Shown here: positions 24,601 through 60,656 of the stretch, piece after piece
Numbering within the stretch: the stretch's first letter is position 1
Layout: each line of letters starts with the position of its first letter
Assembly (NCBI GenBank): GCA_963966185.1
Contig: CAWZYM010000276.1
Span: forward strand, 248,001 to 312,000
Origin: Rhabditoides inermis
Taxonomy: Eukaryota > Nematoda > Chromadorea > Rhabditida > Rhabditidae
Direction of reading: 5' to 3'
Length of the DNA stretch: 64,000 nucleotides
The notes under the pieces: model-generated
The model's input: only the letters and a program-made list of their open reading frames with translations
The model's database searches: none
Told to the model about the DNA's origin: nothing
Position numbers and translations under genes: made by a program

Positions 24601-27600
24601 TAAACACGTTTCACCATTGATACGACACCACTGATACTATACCCACCCAATCGGCTACTCGGTGATGTGATGTGCTGTCAGGAAATAATCTATCTATATC
24701 CTACTAATCTCGTCTCTCTTATCTCCTTCTCCTTCTAGTTTCTTCTCAAATCGAAACCGCATACTCCATTCAGTGCGCGAAATGTAGTCTTCTTTTGACC
24801 ATTATATACTCATGCCGGCAATCGAGCGCCGCTTACTATTGTCTCTCGCTGCCCCGTAACTTGAACGAATGAAATATATGAAATAGTACGCCCCATCAAT
24901 GTAGACAGACACTTCCGTCTGTCTCGCTCAGTAACTGATTTGCACATCTGAACCAATAACCAATCCGTCCACCTAACCAAAACACGCGGCAGCGGATCAC
25001 AGCCAGAGGTCGGATCGTTGTTTCAAGTATAAAACTGTGAACCCTTTTTGAGATTTACTAAAGTAGAAAATCCACACCTTTTTAACATTTTAGATTCCAT
25101 GGGTTCGAGGCATTTATCTGGTATCAGTAACCGCAACCCTTTTTCGCAAATTTCAGAAGTTTTCAAACCCTTTTCGCGGTTTGCAAAAGCTCAACCCTTT
25201 TCGGGAATTTTAAGAATGTAACAACGAGCCTATCTCTGATCACAGCGATGAGAGATTGCAATGGCTACCCCTCCACTCCACTCCACTCCACCCACCCTGA
25301 CAAGGATGGCGCCCCCATTGGGTTGTCTGTCGCCCTCCTCACTGCCCGCCGAGTTCAGACCGCCACTGCCCATAGAACGACTGAAACGAGAGAGACGCAT
25401 ACAAACAGACCACATCTAATCTACCACGTGAATGGAGCCATTTGGAATAATCCATATACTCAGTTACAGTCAGTAGATACTACGGCACGACCGGATAATT
25501 TTTTTTTAAAATATTCACGTTACGGTTTAAAATCCAGTCGACTGTTTATACTACTCTTCGAAAATCACTGACTGCTTGGTGAGCCTGAGTGTGCTGGCGG
25601 GGCTCATGCCGAGGTTCTGCAGCCAGTCTGCCTGGTCGCCCGAGCAGTTCAACTTCTCCGGGCTGCAACAAACAATCATCATTCAATTCTCACATATTTA
25701 CTGCGCAAAATGGTAGTATTTCACAATTTCTACCTTCCCTGTCAAAATAGTCAAGCTTCTCCTTGAAGAATCGATTCGAGAATCGGAGAAGAATAGATGA
25801 ATCATCAACCAGTCATTAATCCCATCTATCCATCAACAGATCGGCACCAGATACGTTTCGGTTCAACAGTATAAGAAACTGCGCAAGAAAGTACTAATTC
25901 CGTTTTGGCCGTAGGATTGGAAACTCGAAAACATGTATAGTCAAATTGTACAACTCACAGATACGTTTCAATATCACAATATAGGCAACCATGTAAGGAA
26001 CTACTAATACTAATTCTCCCGTCATCACATACGTTTCGGAGCAACAATATTAGCAACTGCAACTCCACGAGCAGCAATTAATCCTAGTCATCTCAATCTC
26101 GGCAGCGGCAGTAGATACACTGAACCAGGCGCCCACCTGGCGTTCTCCTCGCTGTCGTCTGCCGATCCGCACGTGTCCCTCTCCTCCATCCCTTCCTCTC
26201 CCTGTCCCTCTCCCCCACACCCACTCGGACCCGCGCCCTCGTTCTCCTTTTCGCGAGACGGCGACACGTCCCTAAAGAGATTTTTTCAAATCAAGTTATA
26301 TGTAATAGTTTGTTTCCCGATACCGATTGAAACACTCAAATACCCCAATCTTTACATGAAATCCTAAAAACTTATAAAAACGAGTGTCACACAAACCAAC
26401 AGAACACAAAACAAACACACTGATCACCTGAACAGCGGTGGTTGGCTGGCGCAGCTCATGTCGATTCCCAGTCTGCTGGCTGCTCGCGAGTCCGCCCCTG
26501 CCCCTCCTCCCTTCCCGCCCGCACTCTCCCGCATCAACTCAAACTCCACGTCTGAAAGAGGCTCACTAGGTTTCCAATCACCTCAATGTCTTCAACACTT
26601 CCACTGAAAGTTTAGGTTTCAATTAACCACCTACAAACCTTTGAAAAACTTCAACTGAACAAATAAGGTTCTGAAATTCAGTAACAGCGAAGCAAACAAT
26701 TTTCAGTAATGTTCTACGGATTCTCTCTAAAATAACTTACTTGCCTCTATCCTGTGAGATAATTCATAAAGCCGCCAGTAACCCCCGCACCCACCCTCCT
26801 GTCTGAGGTAGCGTCGGAATCCAGCCGTGGTGGGCGTGAGTATGACCACCTGTTCGTGGCCGGGCGCCGTGCGGAAACACGACATAGAGTCCTCCGTGTC
26901 CCCTAAAACGGGAGAGGGTGAGGACAAAAATGGGTGTACGATATTCATAACGAAATACACGTTCCTAAACAGACTTTGATTATGTTGGTGGATTTTTGTC
27001 CCTTTCTGTCCTTTTATATGATACAGTAAGAATATGAAGATTAGACCTCAGCCAATTCAACCTCCAGTCCGTTCTTTGACACTTAATTTGCAATTCTGAT
27101 ACAGTCATTTGCTTGTCGACAGAAATTAGTCAGTTCTTGAGATAATTGGGCAGCTAATCTCAACTCGCTGATTAGCATGTCTGATGAGGCGAATAAAAGG
27201 CGGGCGCGGCGGGCAGCCGGCATCCATTCGCCATGGCTCAGTCCGTCGCTCCCGGAGATATCAACACCCAGCCGGGTACCAAGATCGTCTTCAACGCCCC
27301 CTACGATGACAAGCACACCTACCACATCAAGGTGCGTGGATATCGATCGGATATCGATGGATCATTGAATTATTGGTCTTTTTCAGATCACCAACACTGG
27401 AGGTCGCCGCATCGGATGGGCCATCAAGACCACCAACATGAAGCGCCTTGGCGTCGACCCGCCGTGCGGAGTGCTTGACCCCAAGGAGGCCGTGCTGATG
27501 GCCGTATCTTGCGACGCGTTCAAGTTCGGAGAGGAGGACACCAACAACGACCGCATCACCATCGAGTGGACCAACACCCCCGACGGCGCCGCCAAGACCT

Positions 27601-29135
27601 TCCGCCGCGAGTGGTTCCAGGGTGATGGAATGGTCCGCCGCAAGAACCTCCCCATCGAGTACAACCCTTGAACGGTGTCTACGTGCAGAATAAACGTATT
27701 CCAACAATTTGATTGTTCGTCACGTTGTCAATTCGCATTCACACGATTTCACATCGTTGTTTCGCTTCTCTCGCAAAATCTCTACAAGCTACCAGGATTC
27801 GACGCTCGATAGAAATCTATGCGTACTGCTAGCCTAATCAAACCGTCTCTCTTTTCTTATGTTACATTTCGCTCATGGATCATGTATTCTATCTTAATCC
27901 ATGGATCTTATTCCATGGATGTTCGAGTAAGGCGTCCACTTGCCGCCTTCTGCTCAGTGACTCTGCTGATGACCTAGCTCGATCAGTATCTTGTACTGCT
28001 TCGAATCACTTGGGATTTTTACAGACGCACTCACCTCCCTCCTCGACCGCCCTGCTGGTGAAGTAGACGGTGAAGGTGGGGCAGCAGACGTAGAACGAGT
28101 GACGCGAGCCCTTCTTCCACGACAGGTACAGGTCGTCCAGACACTCCGTCCTCAATATCCATTATCCATTGATAGAAACAAACATGGATGGACGCTAGCC
28201 AAACAATTATTCTTTATTATGTACAATTGTAGAACTTTAAAAACCAATCGATTATCGATCGTCTCACCACTGATTGGTGAGCATATCCTGCATGGTCTTG
28301 GCCATGGGCGGGTTCGACTGGCGGGGCATCGTGCGCAGCAGGGTGTCGATTCTGCAAGAGATCATATACATATCCATGATCATCATCTACCACTACTCTG
28401 CCTCTCTCTGAGATAACAACAGGGAGAGGATGAGGGGAGACGGGAATCGGAGTGATGACTCTGAACCTACCTCGGATAGAGCGACATCCAGGGCAGTGCG
28501 GGGTACTGCCAGTAGAGGGAGGCGGCGTGGAGCAGAGACACGCCAGATGCCTCGGCGGGAGGGCACGGGTTCGGCTGAATGGTACAGTACCCTAGCCGCA
28601 TGCTCAATCCAGTAAGTACGGTATTCTGCCAAATTTCAAAGTACCGTAACCCTTACCGTAATGGCGTTGTTGTACATGGCTATGAAGTGGGTGAGGCCGG
28701 CGTGCTTCTCGGCGGCCGCGATCCGGATGTGCGCGTTGCCTGGAAAGAGGTGTCTGTAGCAACAACAACAACCAGTATGAGTGAATAAATTAAGTTGCAA
28801 TGAAATTGTAGAGAATCTGTAGAACATAGAGAGTGCGGAGAGAAGAGGAGGGGGGGGGGGGAAAGAGAGCAGAAAGAGAGAAAAGAGGGGTAGAGGAAGA
28901 GAGGGAGAGATAGAAAGAGGGAACAGAAAGAAGGAGAGAGAGAGGGAGAGAGAGAGGGAGAGAGGGGGGAGAGAGATGGAGGGAAGGGAAGGGAGGGAGA
29001 GGGAGAAAAAGTTTGACTCACTGCTGGTGGTGGTGTTGGTCATCCAGGGGAAAGGCTGACGGCAGGTGATCTTCAGCTTGGTGCCCAGCCGCGCGTCGAT
29101 CGGAATCGTCGAAGAGTGCTTCTCCTCCTGCAAGC

Positions 29136-29173
<38 letters not shown>

Positions 29174-30113
29174 CCCCTCTCTCTCTCTATCTCTCTCTCT
29201 CTCTCTCTCTCAAGGTTTCTGTAACTCTCGTCCCCATCTCACCACTCGACTCGAGCCGCTTCAAACAACACAAAACATTTTTCAAACCAAATAACCATGA
29301 TGACGTTATGAGAACACATACCTTGACGAGCTTTGTCTTGGGCGTACCCACGTCTCCTCCCGCGATGCCAGAGAAGTCCAGCGCATACATCTCGGACAGA
29401 TCGGCAGCCTATACATGAATACATGTAGATATATCATATATCACCGCGTCGTTCATATCACGGCCGGTTTTACCGATGTTCTCATCTTCACTGTTTTTAC
29501 ATCAAAATGTTCTATGCATGCCCTATTCCATTTGATATGAATATGTGGAGACAACCTTTCATTGCACTGACCATGTCCAGCTTCCTGTCGTTTCTCTTAG
29601 CGCTCCTCCTCTCCGCCTCCATCCTGCCCAGCACCGAGCCGTCGATGCCATCGCACGCCGTCGAGTCGTCCCAGTCCGGAGACGCCAGGTCCACGCGAGA
29701 ACGCTTCTTCTGCGGAGAACCCTCAAAGCTTCTTTCATCTTTCAACTCGGTGAGCAAAGTTACATCGCAAATACAAGTTAGTGGGTGGCTGTCGTTTTCA
29801 TGACTTAATAGAACATACAAACATTAAAAAGAAAAGAAGTAACATTAATAAAAACGCGCACCTTCTTGAACTGGTTGTGGGAGGTGAATGAGCAGGCTGT
29901 GAGTGGCGGCGGCGCGCTCTCCGTCTGGATCTCACTCTCCAGAGGAGCCGCCAGTGACAGAGACGAGTTCAGACAACGACTACTGAACACACAAAGTTAT
30001 TTCGGTAATAAAAACTGAAAGACGCACCTGCTTTTTCTTTTCAGAGCGCGTTTGATCATATCGCGTGGGTTCTTCCATGCCGGAGAGTCGTTCGGTTTAC
30101 GAGAACCGCTCAT
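21109..30113 (-). CDS. dnsn-1: DONSON/DNSN-1-like replication initiation factor
   Basis: DONSON-family proteins help assemble the CMG helicase at replication origins. Eighteen exons in matching phase: 30028-30113, 29862-29982, 29572-29721 (or from 29745), 29322-29408, 29022-29127, 28657-28739, 28471-28574, 28268-28351, 28035-28150, 26741-26902, 26428-26551, 26137-26271, 25573-25662, 25296-25380, 24534-24581, 24208-24300, 23770-23922, 21109-21249; about 650 residues. Family-like stretches are [18 protein letters not shown] (about residue 170), [31 protein letters not shown] and [15 protein letters not shown]. Two acidic/Gly-rich exons (26137-26551) look like a disordered insert. The ATG directly follows TTCAG, a possible trans-splice site. 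Introns hold a sperm-protein gene (27233-27671, opposite strand) and two foldback elements. The acceptor of exon 23770-23922 is uncertain. The family call rests on recall of the domain pattern. Confidence 0.85.
21469..22200 (+). mobile_element. Composite foldback element, copy 3
   Basis: Arms at 21469-21571 and 21720-21822 are complementary; the inner two thirds are perfect and the outer third carries several changes. The sequence after the right arm (21822-22165) follows copy 2 closely, including the CTAGCCAGAGTGAC and CACCCACC words. It then meets an inverted GC hairpin (AACCAGCGC...GCGCTGGTT, 22174-22197) instead of the copy-2 ending. Lies in the last intron of the DONSON-like gene. Confidence 0.75.
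22415..22432 (+). repeat. Homopolymer of 18 G
   Basis: Eighteen consecutive G residues, a potential G-quadruplex and a likely length-variable site, in an intron. Confidence 0.95.
22535..22612 (+). mobile_element. tRNA-like SINE head
   Basis: A-box-like GTGTTGTGGTTAGCG is followed about 40 bp later by B-box-like GAGTTCGGTTCC. There is no clean acceptor stem, so this is a tRNA-derived repeat rather than a working tRNA gene. The 3' limit is unclear. Confidence 0.45.
22806..23307 (+). mobile_element. Composite foldback element, copy 4
   Basis: Arms at 22806-22911 and 23002-23107 differ at about one position. The core word AAAAGCTCATGCAT is the family form AAAAGCGCATGCAT with one change. The conserved flank motif lies on the left here (CCAATAAAAGTACATTC), while the right arm joins directly to the shared block seen in copies 2 and 5, ending in the hairpin GAGAGGGCGC-TGC-GCGCCCTCTT then TAA-T. 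In an intron of the DONSON-like gene. Confidence 0.78.
25020..25215. repeat. Degenerate array of ACCCTTTT words
   Basis: The intron between exons 25296-25380 and 24534-24581 has ACCCTTTTTGAG, ACACCTTTTTAA, AACCCTTTTTCGCAAAT, AACCCTTTTCGCGG and AACCCTTTTCGGG at irregular spacing of about 30-60 bp. It may be a decayed tandem repeat. Confidence 0.35.
27140..27199 (+). promoter_or_regulatory. Candidate sperm-gene promoter elements
   Basis: An AGATAA GATA-factor site at 27140-27145 and a TATA-like AATAAAAG at 27192-27199 lie about 90 and 35 bp upstream of the sperm-protein ATG. Nematode sperm-protein genes are known to depend on short promoters with GATA sites. Confidence 0.5.
27233..27671 (+). 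CDS. msp: Major sperm protein
   Basis: Cytoskeletal protein that polymerises to drive crawling of amoeboid nematode sperm and also signals oocyte maturation. Exons 27233-27331 and 27387-27671, joined at AAG and ATC through a 55-bp intron ending TTTTTCAG, give exactly 127 residues, the family length. Family sequence runs throughout: [94 protein letters not shown] at 27689-27694 follows closely. The gene is nested on the opposite strand in an intron of the DONSON-like gene, between its exons 28035-28150 and 26741-26902, and has its own compact promoter. Confidence 0.97.
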
Positions 30114-30449
30114 CTGAATAAGTTAACATCATATTAAATAAAGTGCATAACACAAAACATGATCAAAACACGATCAAAACGCGGAAAGAAAGCGGAAATG
30201 TTCAAAAGGAAAATGCGCGGGAAACGGACGCGGATATATTCCCTTAAATTACGACAGAATATTCCCACTTGTCAAAGCAGTTGGTCAAATTCTAGACGCG
30301 GGAAAGCTCAATTTTCAAATGACGCCCAGCTGATTCGACGTCATTTCTACTCGCTATCCTCTCACTAATCAATATTTCAATATTATTTTGCGATTCTATT
30401 CGCATAAGATCGTACTAACTATTCGCCAACCTTCCATGTCGATTTATCC
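30114..30449. promoter_or_regulatory. Divergent promoter with two E2F-type sites
   Basis: This 336-bp interval separates the ATG of the DONSON-like gene (minus) from that of the PLK4-like kinase (plus). GCGGGAAA, matching the E2F consensus, occurs at 30217-30224 and 30298-30305, and related GCGGAAA words lie near 30180-30200. A CGACGTCAT word near 30336 resembles a CRE. No TATA box is clear. Both genes act at the G1/S step, so shared E2F control is plausible. Confidence 0.6.
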
Positions 30450-44752
<14,303 letters not shown>

Positions 44753-45144
44753 TCCTCCGATCTACCCTTGATCTACCTCTGATCCCGACCCTCTTGTGAA
44801 TCCCCCCTTGTTGATTTGCTCAAAGCACGTTATTAATGTTCGCGATTCTTTTTTAGAGATACTTTATGTTATACTGGAAAAATGCACTCGCCCCACTCAC
44901 GCGCCTCAAGTTTTCGATTGGATTGTCATGCAATGACGGATATATTCACACAGAGAGATGGATAAAACGTGATAAATTGAATCTACCTTGTCGCTTCCAA
45001 TAGATATGAGAGGGATGAAAGGAGTGTATTCGAGGGTTCACGGGGTGATTGAATAAACGCGCGCGGCGGGGAGAGGCTACGGTAGCTGGGAGGAGGCGGG
45101 GCTGCGGGAGAGTGAGAAGGGGACACTATTCGGAACACACTGAG
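44753..45144 (+). other. Spacer between kinase and next gene
   Basis: The 392-bp spacer between two same-strand genes contains AATAAA at 45052-45057, only about 90 bp before the next ATG. This could be the end of the kinase mRNA, and the close spacing would allow an operon, but no trans-splice evidence is visible. Confidence 0.4.
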
Positions 45145-55464
<10,320 letters not shown>

Positions 55465-55803
55465 GGTACTGTACTCTAGGGTACTGTACCGGGTGTACTG
55501 TACAACTGTACTGTTACATTGTCTCCACTCCTATATCCCTCGTCGTTGCTCACTCTCACACTGTTCTTGATGAATAAATCATTTTATTTCATTGAATATA
55601 CATTTCTTTCTCTATCAAAACCTGTTTTTGCTACATCACATATAATAAGGGTTTGTTCTTAATTTCGATTGATAAAATGTTACCGGGAAAAGCAGGACCT
55701 TGTTCCAAGAAAAGCGCGGCTGATTGTGCGCCAATCTCTATTTCTCCGCGAACGAGTGTGTTGATAGGAGGCAGTATAAATGGAGCTGTGCGGAGTAGGA
55801 TAG

Positions 55804-56132
55804 CAACTCGCACTGCATCCGGCCATCTTCATTCTCGTCGCACTGACGTTGGTGAGCGGCGGATGGTCGGAGAGAACTCCCCGCGACAGATGGAGTTCGA
55901 GGGGGCAGCGGGAACGGGAGCTCCGAGACGTGCTGTTTCGAGACCACAGCGGAGAAGGCAGCGCTACTGCCATCGGACTATCCAAACTACTGACTACTAC
56001 AACGGAACGACTGTTGGTGAGCCATTCGTACTTACACCTTCATGTGATAGGGTAGTGAGTATACAATTTCAGTCGGTCTTCGAGAAACTGGCAGAGAACT
56101 TGGAAGAAGTGAGAGGGAAAGTGCAGGAATAA
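55804..56132 (+). CDS. Possible small secreted protein (5' end unclear)
   Basis: An open frame from 55804 to 56016 continues after a good donor (gtgagc) and acceptor (TTTCAG) into 56073-56132, in phase, ending TAA. It begins with a hydrophobic run (AIFILVALTLVSGGW) like a signal peptide. A charged segment and an amphipathic helix-like end (SVFEKLAENLEEVRGKVQE) follow. No ATG precedes the hydrophobic run in frame except one at 55780 that is followed by TAG at 55801, so either a 5' exon joins after GGATAG or the gene is broken. A TATA-like word lies at about 55775. The family is not recognised. Confidence 0.45.
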
Positions 56133-56139
56133 TGAGTGA

Positions 56140-56197
<58 letters not shown>

Positions 56198-57078
56198 AGC
56201 AGAGAAAAGAAAAAGAGAGATATTATAGACATTAAAACAACTTGTTGTAGAAAGACCGTTTCTCCTTTCCCCCTATGCCCTATGGCAGCAGAGACAGTGC
56301 TCCCTTCTTCATAAATCTACACACAACAATACACTACGTGTGTGATACGATGATACGAATTATATATTTTAACTGTCTTTGATAATATAAAAACGTGATG
56401 ATTAACAAAATTATTTTTATGGGTCTCGCCGCGAGATCATTCTAATTCTGACATTGAGTGAGAGTTTAGGTAAAAACAACATTTATGTATTTTAAAAGAG
56501 AGTACTGGTTTTCTTGTTGGCTCTAATTTTTTTATTGTCTAATCCTGCGCGTCAATGTCTTGCAAAACAGCCCTAATTTCAGCTGATGGGCGGGGCGGCC
56601 TAGTGGATAGCGCGTTTGAATGGCGCGCAGAGGACGCGAGTTCGAATCCCAGTGATTACTTACCGGGCTTAGGCTTCTGATAAACGTGAGATCACCAATA
56701 ACAAAACTGAGGGAAATTTTTTAATCTGTGTCATGTTTTGCGAAAAACAACTCGGATGTAAGTGAGGCGAGCTCCTCTTCATGCTTCATATACCACGCGC
56801 TATAGTGACAGCTTTGTCAAAAGTTGCTGATCCAGATCCAATACTATTTGAAGATACATGCGAATGTGTATGTGGAAGCAAAAAAATACCCGGAGAAAGT
56901 ACAATGATACTCTAATGGACTTCATTTCTGACTCTTCCCTCCACAATGGATAAGATATTCACTCCGACTCCACTGGCAAATCATAGCTCACATATACATA
57001 GCTCATATCTCACAACTCACTACGATAACATTTATATTGTTTTATGAATGTGAATGTAAGAATGGTCGATGAACAGAT
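56133..57078. other. Spacer with (GA)n and a SINE
   Basis: Contains a (GA)n tract at about 56144-56188 and the tRNA-like SINE at 56584. Nothing else coding was seen. Genes on either side converge here. Confidence 0.6.
56584..56715 (+). mobile_element. tRNA-derived SINE
   Basis: A-box-like CGGCCTAGTGGATAGCG and B-box GAGTTCGAATCCC are spaced as in a tRNA. The head resembles the SINE at 52835 (AGTGGATAGCG). The 3' end is uncertain, perhaps near the AACAAAACTG word. Confidence 0.55.
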
Positions 57079-59943
57079 TCACTTCATTCTCTGTTTCCTC
57101 TCCCTCAGTTGACACTCGGATTCCGGCCAGAGCCAGAGTGGCAGGGGAGTAGAGGGGAAGCACTGGTAGAAGATACGAGAGTGCGCCTCGCGAAGCTGAA
57201 GCTAGTTTTCAGTCGAGTTGATAATATGAGAAGTGTGATGAGCTTTCTACAATGTTCATACAATATGCTCGCACTTTTTTTCAGTCTTCCGAACCGATTT
57301 GGACCAGTTGAAAGGAACTGACACTCTCTTGTTGCGTGGACAGTTCGGAGTGATGACCAGTCAGTGTGATGTGATTGTGGCGATCCGCGAAGTCTTAAAC
57401 TATAAGAAATTACTACTGTCTCTACATTCTCACTGTTCTTGTTCACTTCATGCAACTACATATATATCAGTAAACAATATGTTGAAGCTCGTAGAAATTA
57501 TCTTCAAAACGAGAGTACTCGCCATTGGTTTGGTGGCCGCAGGAGCAGGTGAGAGCTGTGGGGAGAGTGGGCGAGGGCGTGGCGGACAACGTCCACCCGA
57601 GGACGAGCATAGCACTGCTAGGGAGAGAAGACTATAGACAGAATGTGCGAGTGCGCCCTTGGCCCGGCGTCAGACCGACGCAGCGCGTGACTGGCAGACT
57701 CACCATACACTGCTTCGGCTCTCTGCCAGGATGCTTCAAAGAGATCGCTGTCTCTGCGGATGTCCACTGGTTTCGCGTGGACACATTCATAGTCACATCC
57801 TTCGAGTTTCGCTGTCGGCCGTTGCCGTACCGGCAGGGCGGTGGTATGGGAGTCGATGAGCAGATCGAGGTACTCCGTCAAAACGGGGGCGGCTGCAATG
57901 TATTTGAAATATCCGACTGCCACGCCTGCTCATATACCCAGGACATGCATGTAGAATATTTACCACAATATGAAAACTCACAGCACTCCGGTTAGACGAC
58001 AAGATCGCAGCTTGATTCGGCACCGTAGAAACAGGAGTGTTGTCCGCAGCTCTCATCGATGCAATTTCCGTTTGTGTGGCGGCATTCCTCCGAGAGAGCA
58101 CCTTCAAGTTGTGGGTAACTCCCGAATTGTCTTTCGAACACTCCCGAATATCCCCGAGCCCCGAACTCTTCGAAATACTGTCGTTGATAGTTGATACTGC
58201 TCGCACCTTCAAGTAGCGCGCCTCGATTTCCCTCAGCTCCTCTCCGTACGCGATTTCATCGGTTGGGTAGACGATCACTGGGATGTTCACTTCTCGAAAG
58301 AGCTGCAAACATAAGATCATGAATGAAACTCTTTGATATCATACTCAATCATACTTACTGGAAACCGGCGCATTTCTAATGTATTTTTTTCAGCAGGGAT
58401 AAACATAAACGAAAATGGCAAAAAGGTCGTCGGACCGTCAGTGTGTCCCCGATACCACACACAAGTGGTCCGTACAATATAATAAAATAACAAGAGCTCA
58501 CCTTCCCTATTCTATCCTCGATATTTTGGGGAGTATCCAAGAGCGGTGCGATCAAAATTCGTTCCGAGTCGAGCGACATTTTCCTGTTATTGAGAAAAAT
58601 GTCGTGGTACTCTCAGAAACACGCTTCGGCAAAGTAATTGCGTCGATACTCGTCGTAATTACAGGTATGCAGAATATACGAATTCCCGAGGGATGTAAGA
58701 ATTAATTGTCCTATTAAAAACCGTCTTCGACCCCCGCAGAGTACCTTCACCGTTACCTTTCCTTTATTAAAGGAACAGGGGCGTTTAGTAGAGCCGTTGG
58801 GTAATGAAATTTTCAAATTTCGCGCGTATTATTGCGCTGTGTGAAGAACAGTTATATTCGCAAAACGGGGAGGGAGGACTGGAACCCGCGACCTTCAGAT
58901 CACCAGCCATCTCACTAACCACTTGAGCCATAGAGATCAACGAGGTGATGGATGAAGAAAACGCTGATAACACCGGTGCGAAAGCAACACGAACAAACGA
59001 AAAGGGAGATTGTATGTTTCACATAGAATCCGTTCGTCTGTCTGTAAGTGACTCTCATGCGTCGCTTATATAGCCCAGCCGCCGCCAGCGTGTGAGACGC
59101 GCCGGGTTTGCACTCTTTTTATCGAAAGCGCTAATAATACCAGTGCGAATGCATCGCATTTCAACGAACAGAATATATATGTTTCACATCGTACCTTTCC
59201 GAAATGCAACATGCAACCACACGACATGCCCAGCCGCACGTTCAATTACATTTATCACGATCTGTTATATGTCAACATAAACTTGTCGAACATACTGGTA
59301 TATACATAATAACAAGAGACACAATTTACAAACGTAAAAAGCAGAAAACGGTAGTAACAAACATTTGGCGAATACTGCTCCATCTTGAGGATCTCGGGAT
59401 CTTGAGATCTTGAGGCTCGGAGCGAACATCGTGACGGCGCAATCTAAACAGCAGGTGTACTTATGAACACATAAACATAAGGTTATACTCACGTGATTGG
59501 GGAGAGGCGGTTGAAGATGGAGAGGCAGGCCGGCTCGGTGGGCAGCACGCACAGTAACTCGCGCTGGAATTGAACATATCAAACGTCATGCATCAATAAA
59601 GAAACAACAACATTATACACATTCATCGAACATTACACACAGGAAACAAACGTTACACACTGGAAACACACTCACTTGAGTACTACGTGGGAAGAGGGGT
59701 GAGCGACGGGTGCACTGAGGGCGCACTGCTCGCGCTCCGCGGCCAGGCGGCGCAGCTCCAATCAGCACGCAACGAACCGGCACTGCAATCACACTCAATT
59801 AACATTGAATAGGTGGCGAATATATAACTGACAAACAAATTACGTACATGCAACAATACAAAACTACAAAACATGGGAGAAATACCAATGTAATTGTCGG
59901 AAACCAACGCAAAAACGAGCGATACAACAAGCCGCACTAACAT
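57079..59943 (-). CDS. Unrecognised nine-exon protein, 375 residues
   Basis: Exons in order: 59886-59943, 59676-59782, 59493-59563, 58502-58583, 57987-58302, 57704-57892, 57519-57617, 57305-57393, 57079-57195. Reading phase is continuous through all nine, ending TGA. The donor of exon 57987-58302 (CGGA, gtgctg) is weaker than a nearby gtgagt that would break phase. Landmarks are a hydrophobic N-terminus (MLVRLVVSLVFALV), SERILIAPLLDTP, IPVIVYPTDEIAYGEELREI, EYLDLLIDSHTTALPV, a Pro-rich run (PPRPRPLSPQLSPAPA) and a conserved-looking end (LLREAHSRIFYQCFPSTP, LPLWLWPE). I do not recognise the family. A secreted or membrane-inserted start is possible, but the first two exons are the least certain part. 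Confidence 0.6.
58767..58960. mobile_element. TTAA-ended repeat with tRNA-like head
   Basis: Starts TTAAAGGAACAGGGGCG, like the MITE ends at 681, 36896 and 45411. On the minus strand it contains TGGCTCAAGTGG and GGGTTCCAGTCC as A and B boxes, but the rest is unlike that family. A facing end, CGCCACTGTACCTTTAA, occurs at 60274-60290, beyond several exons, so the two are probably separate remnants. The right limit is unknown. Confidence 0.45.
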
Positions 59944-60656
59944 GATTGTGATGCATACAACTAAATGAAAGTGTTACATGAGTTATTCATAATAAAACAA
60001 ATAAAAACATCATAAACATAAGAAAACAGCTCATTTCGAAAATAATTGCACATGTTCCAGGCAGTTTCGCGCCCGTTTTGAAATTATCGCGACCAACTTG
60101 AATCACATTTCGAATTACAGCGCTCCATTACTAAATGGCGCAAGTTTGAACTTTCCGATACCCAACTGACTTGGGTAATTGTCTGGGTAACGCTCTAACG
60201 GCCTCATATCGTTCAATTTTTGTTTATTTTACGTTTTCATGGATCAAATATGGCACGGGGGGTCAAAATAATGCGCCACTGTACCTTTAACACATATCAA
60301 AAGAAGACAGCTTTTCAACAAAAATAAGATTCAACTTTTCGCCTTTTTGACAGTCACTTGTCTCTACAAAAAGAACTCAACAAAAAGAACTCAACAACAT
60401 GATCTCATATTCTTATTTTATTTTCATCATCAAATAAATATAAATCAACATTTACATTTACAAACATCTCTTTGGAAACGTGGACAATGGGGAACACAAG
60501 AAACTGATGCATTCACAGAAGGAGGAAGAGAAGGGATGGAAGGGGATGAAAGCACAACCTATCGTCACGCGGTCATTCCACGCGAGAATGACCGCTTATC
60601 ACTCTAATCAATCAGGATAGCGCATTGATCAGCTGATCGGATGACGTCACAATCGA
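59944..60656. other. Spacer between two minus-strand genes
   Basis: Contains AATAAA on the minus strand at 60417-60422, about 235 bp after the stop of the TBC gene, and a solo MITE-like end at 60274-60290. No coding sequence was seen. Confidence 0.55.

Noticed and set aside
57525..57995. A 156-codon plus-strand frame
   Set aside because: It overlaps minus-strand exons 57519-57617 and 57704-57892, which have good splice sites and continuous phase. The plus frame is a shadow.
58767..60290. A single 1.5-kb transposon with TTAA ends
   Set aside because: The two facing ends enclose three phase-consistent exons of a gene, and the interiors do not match each other, so separate remnants are more likely.
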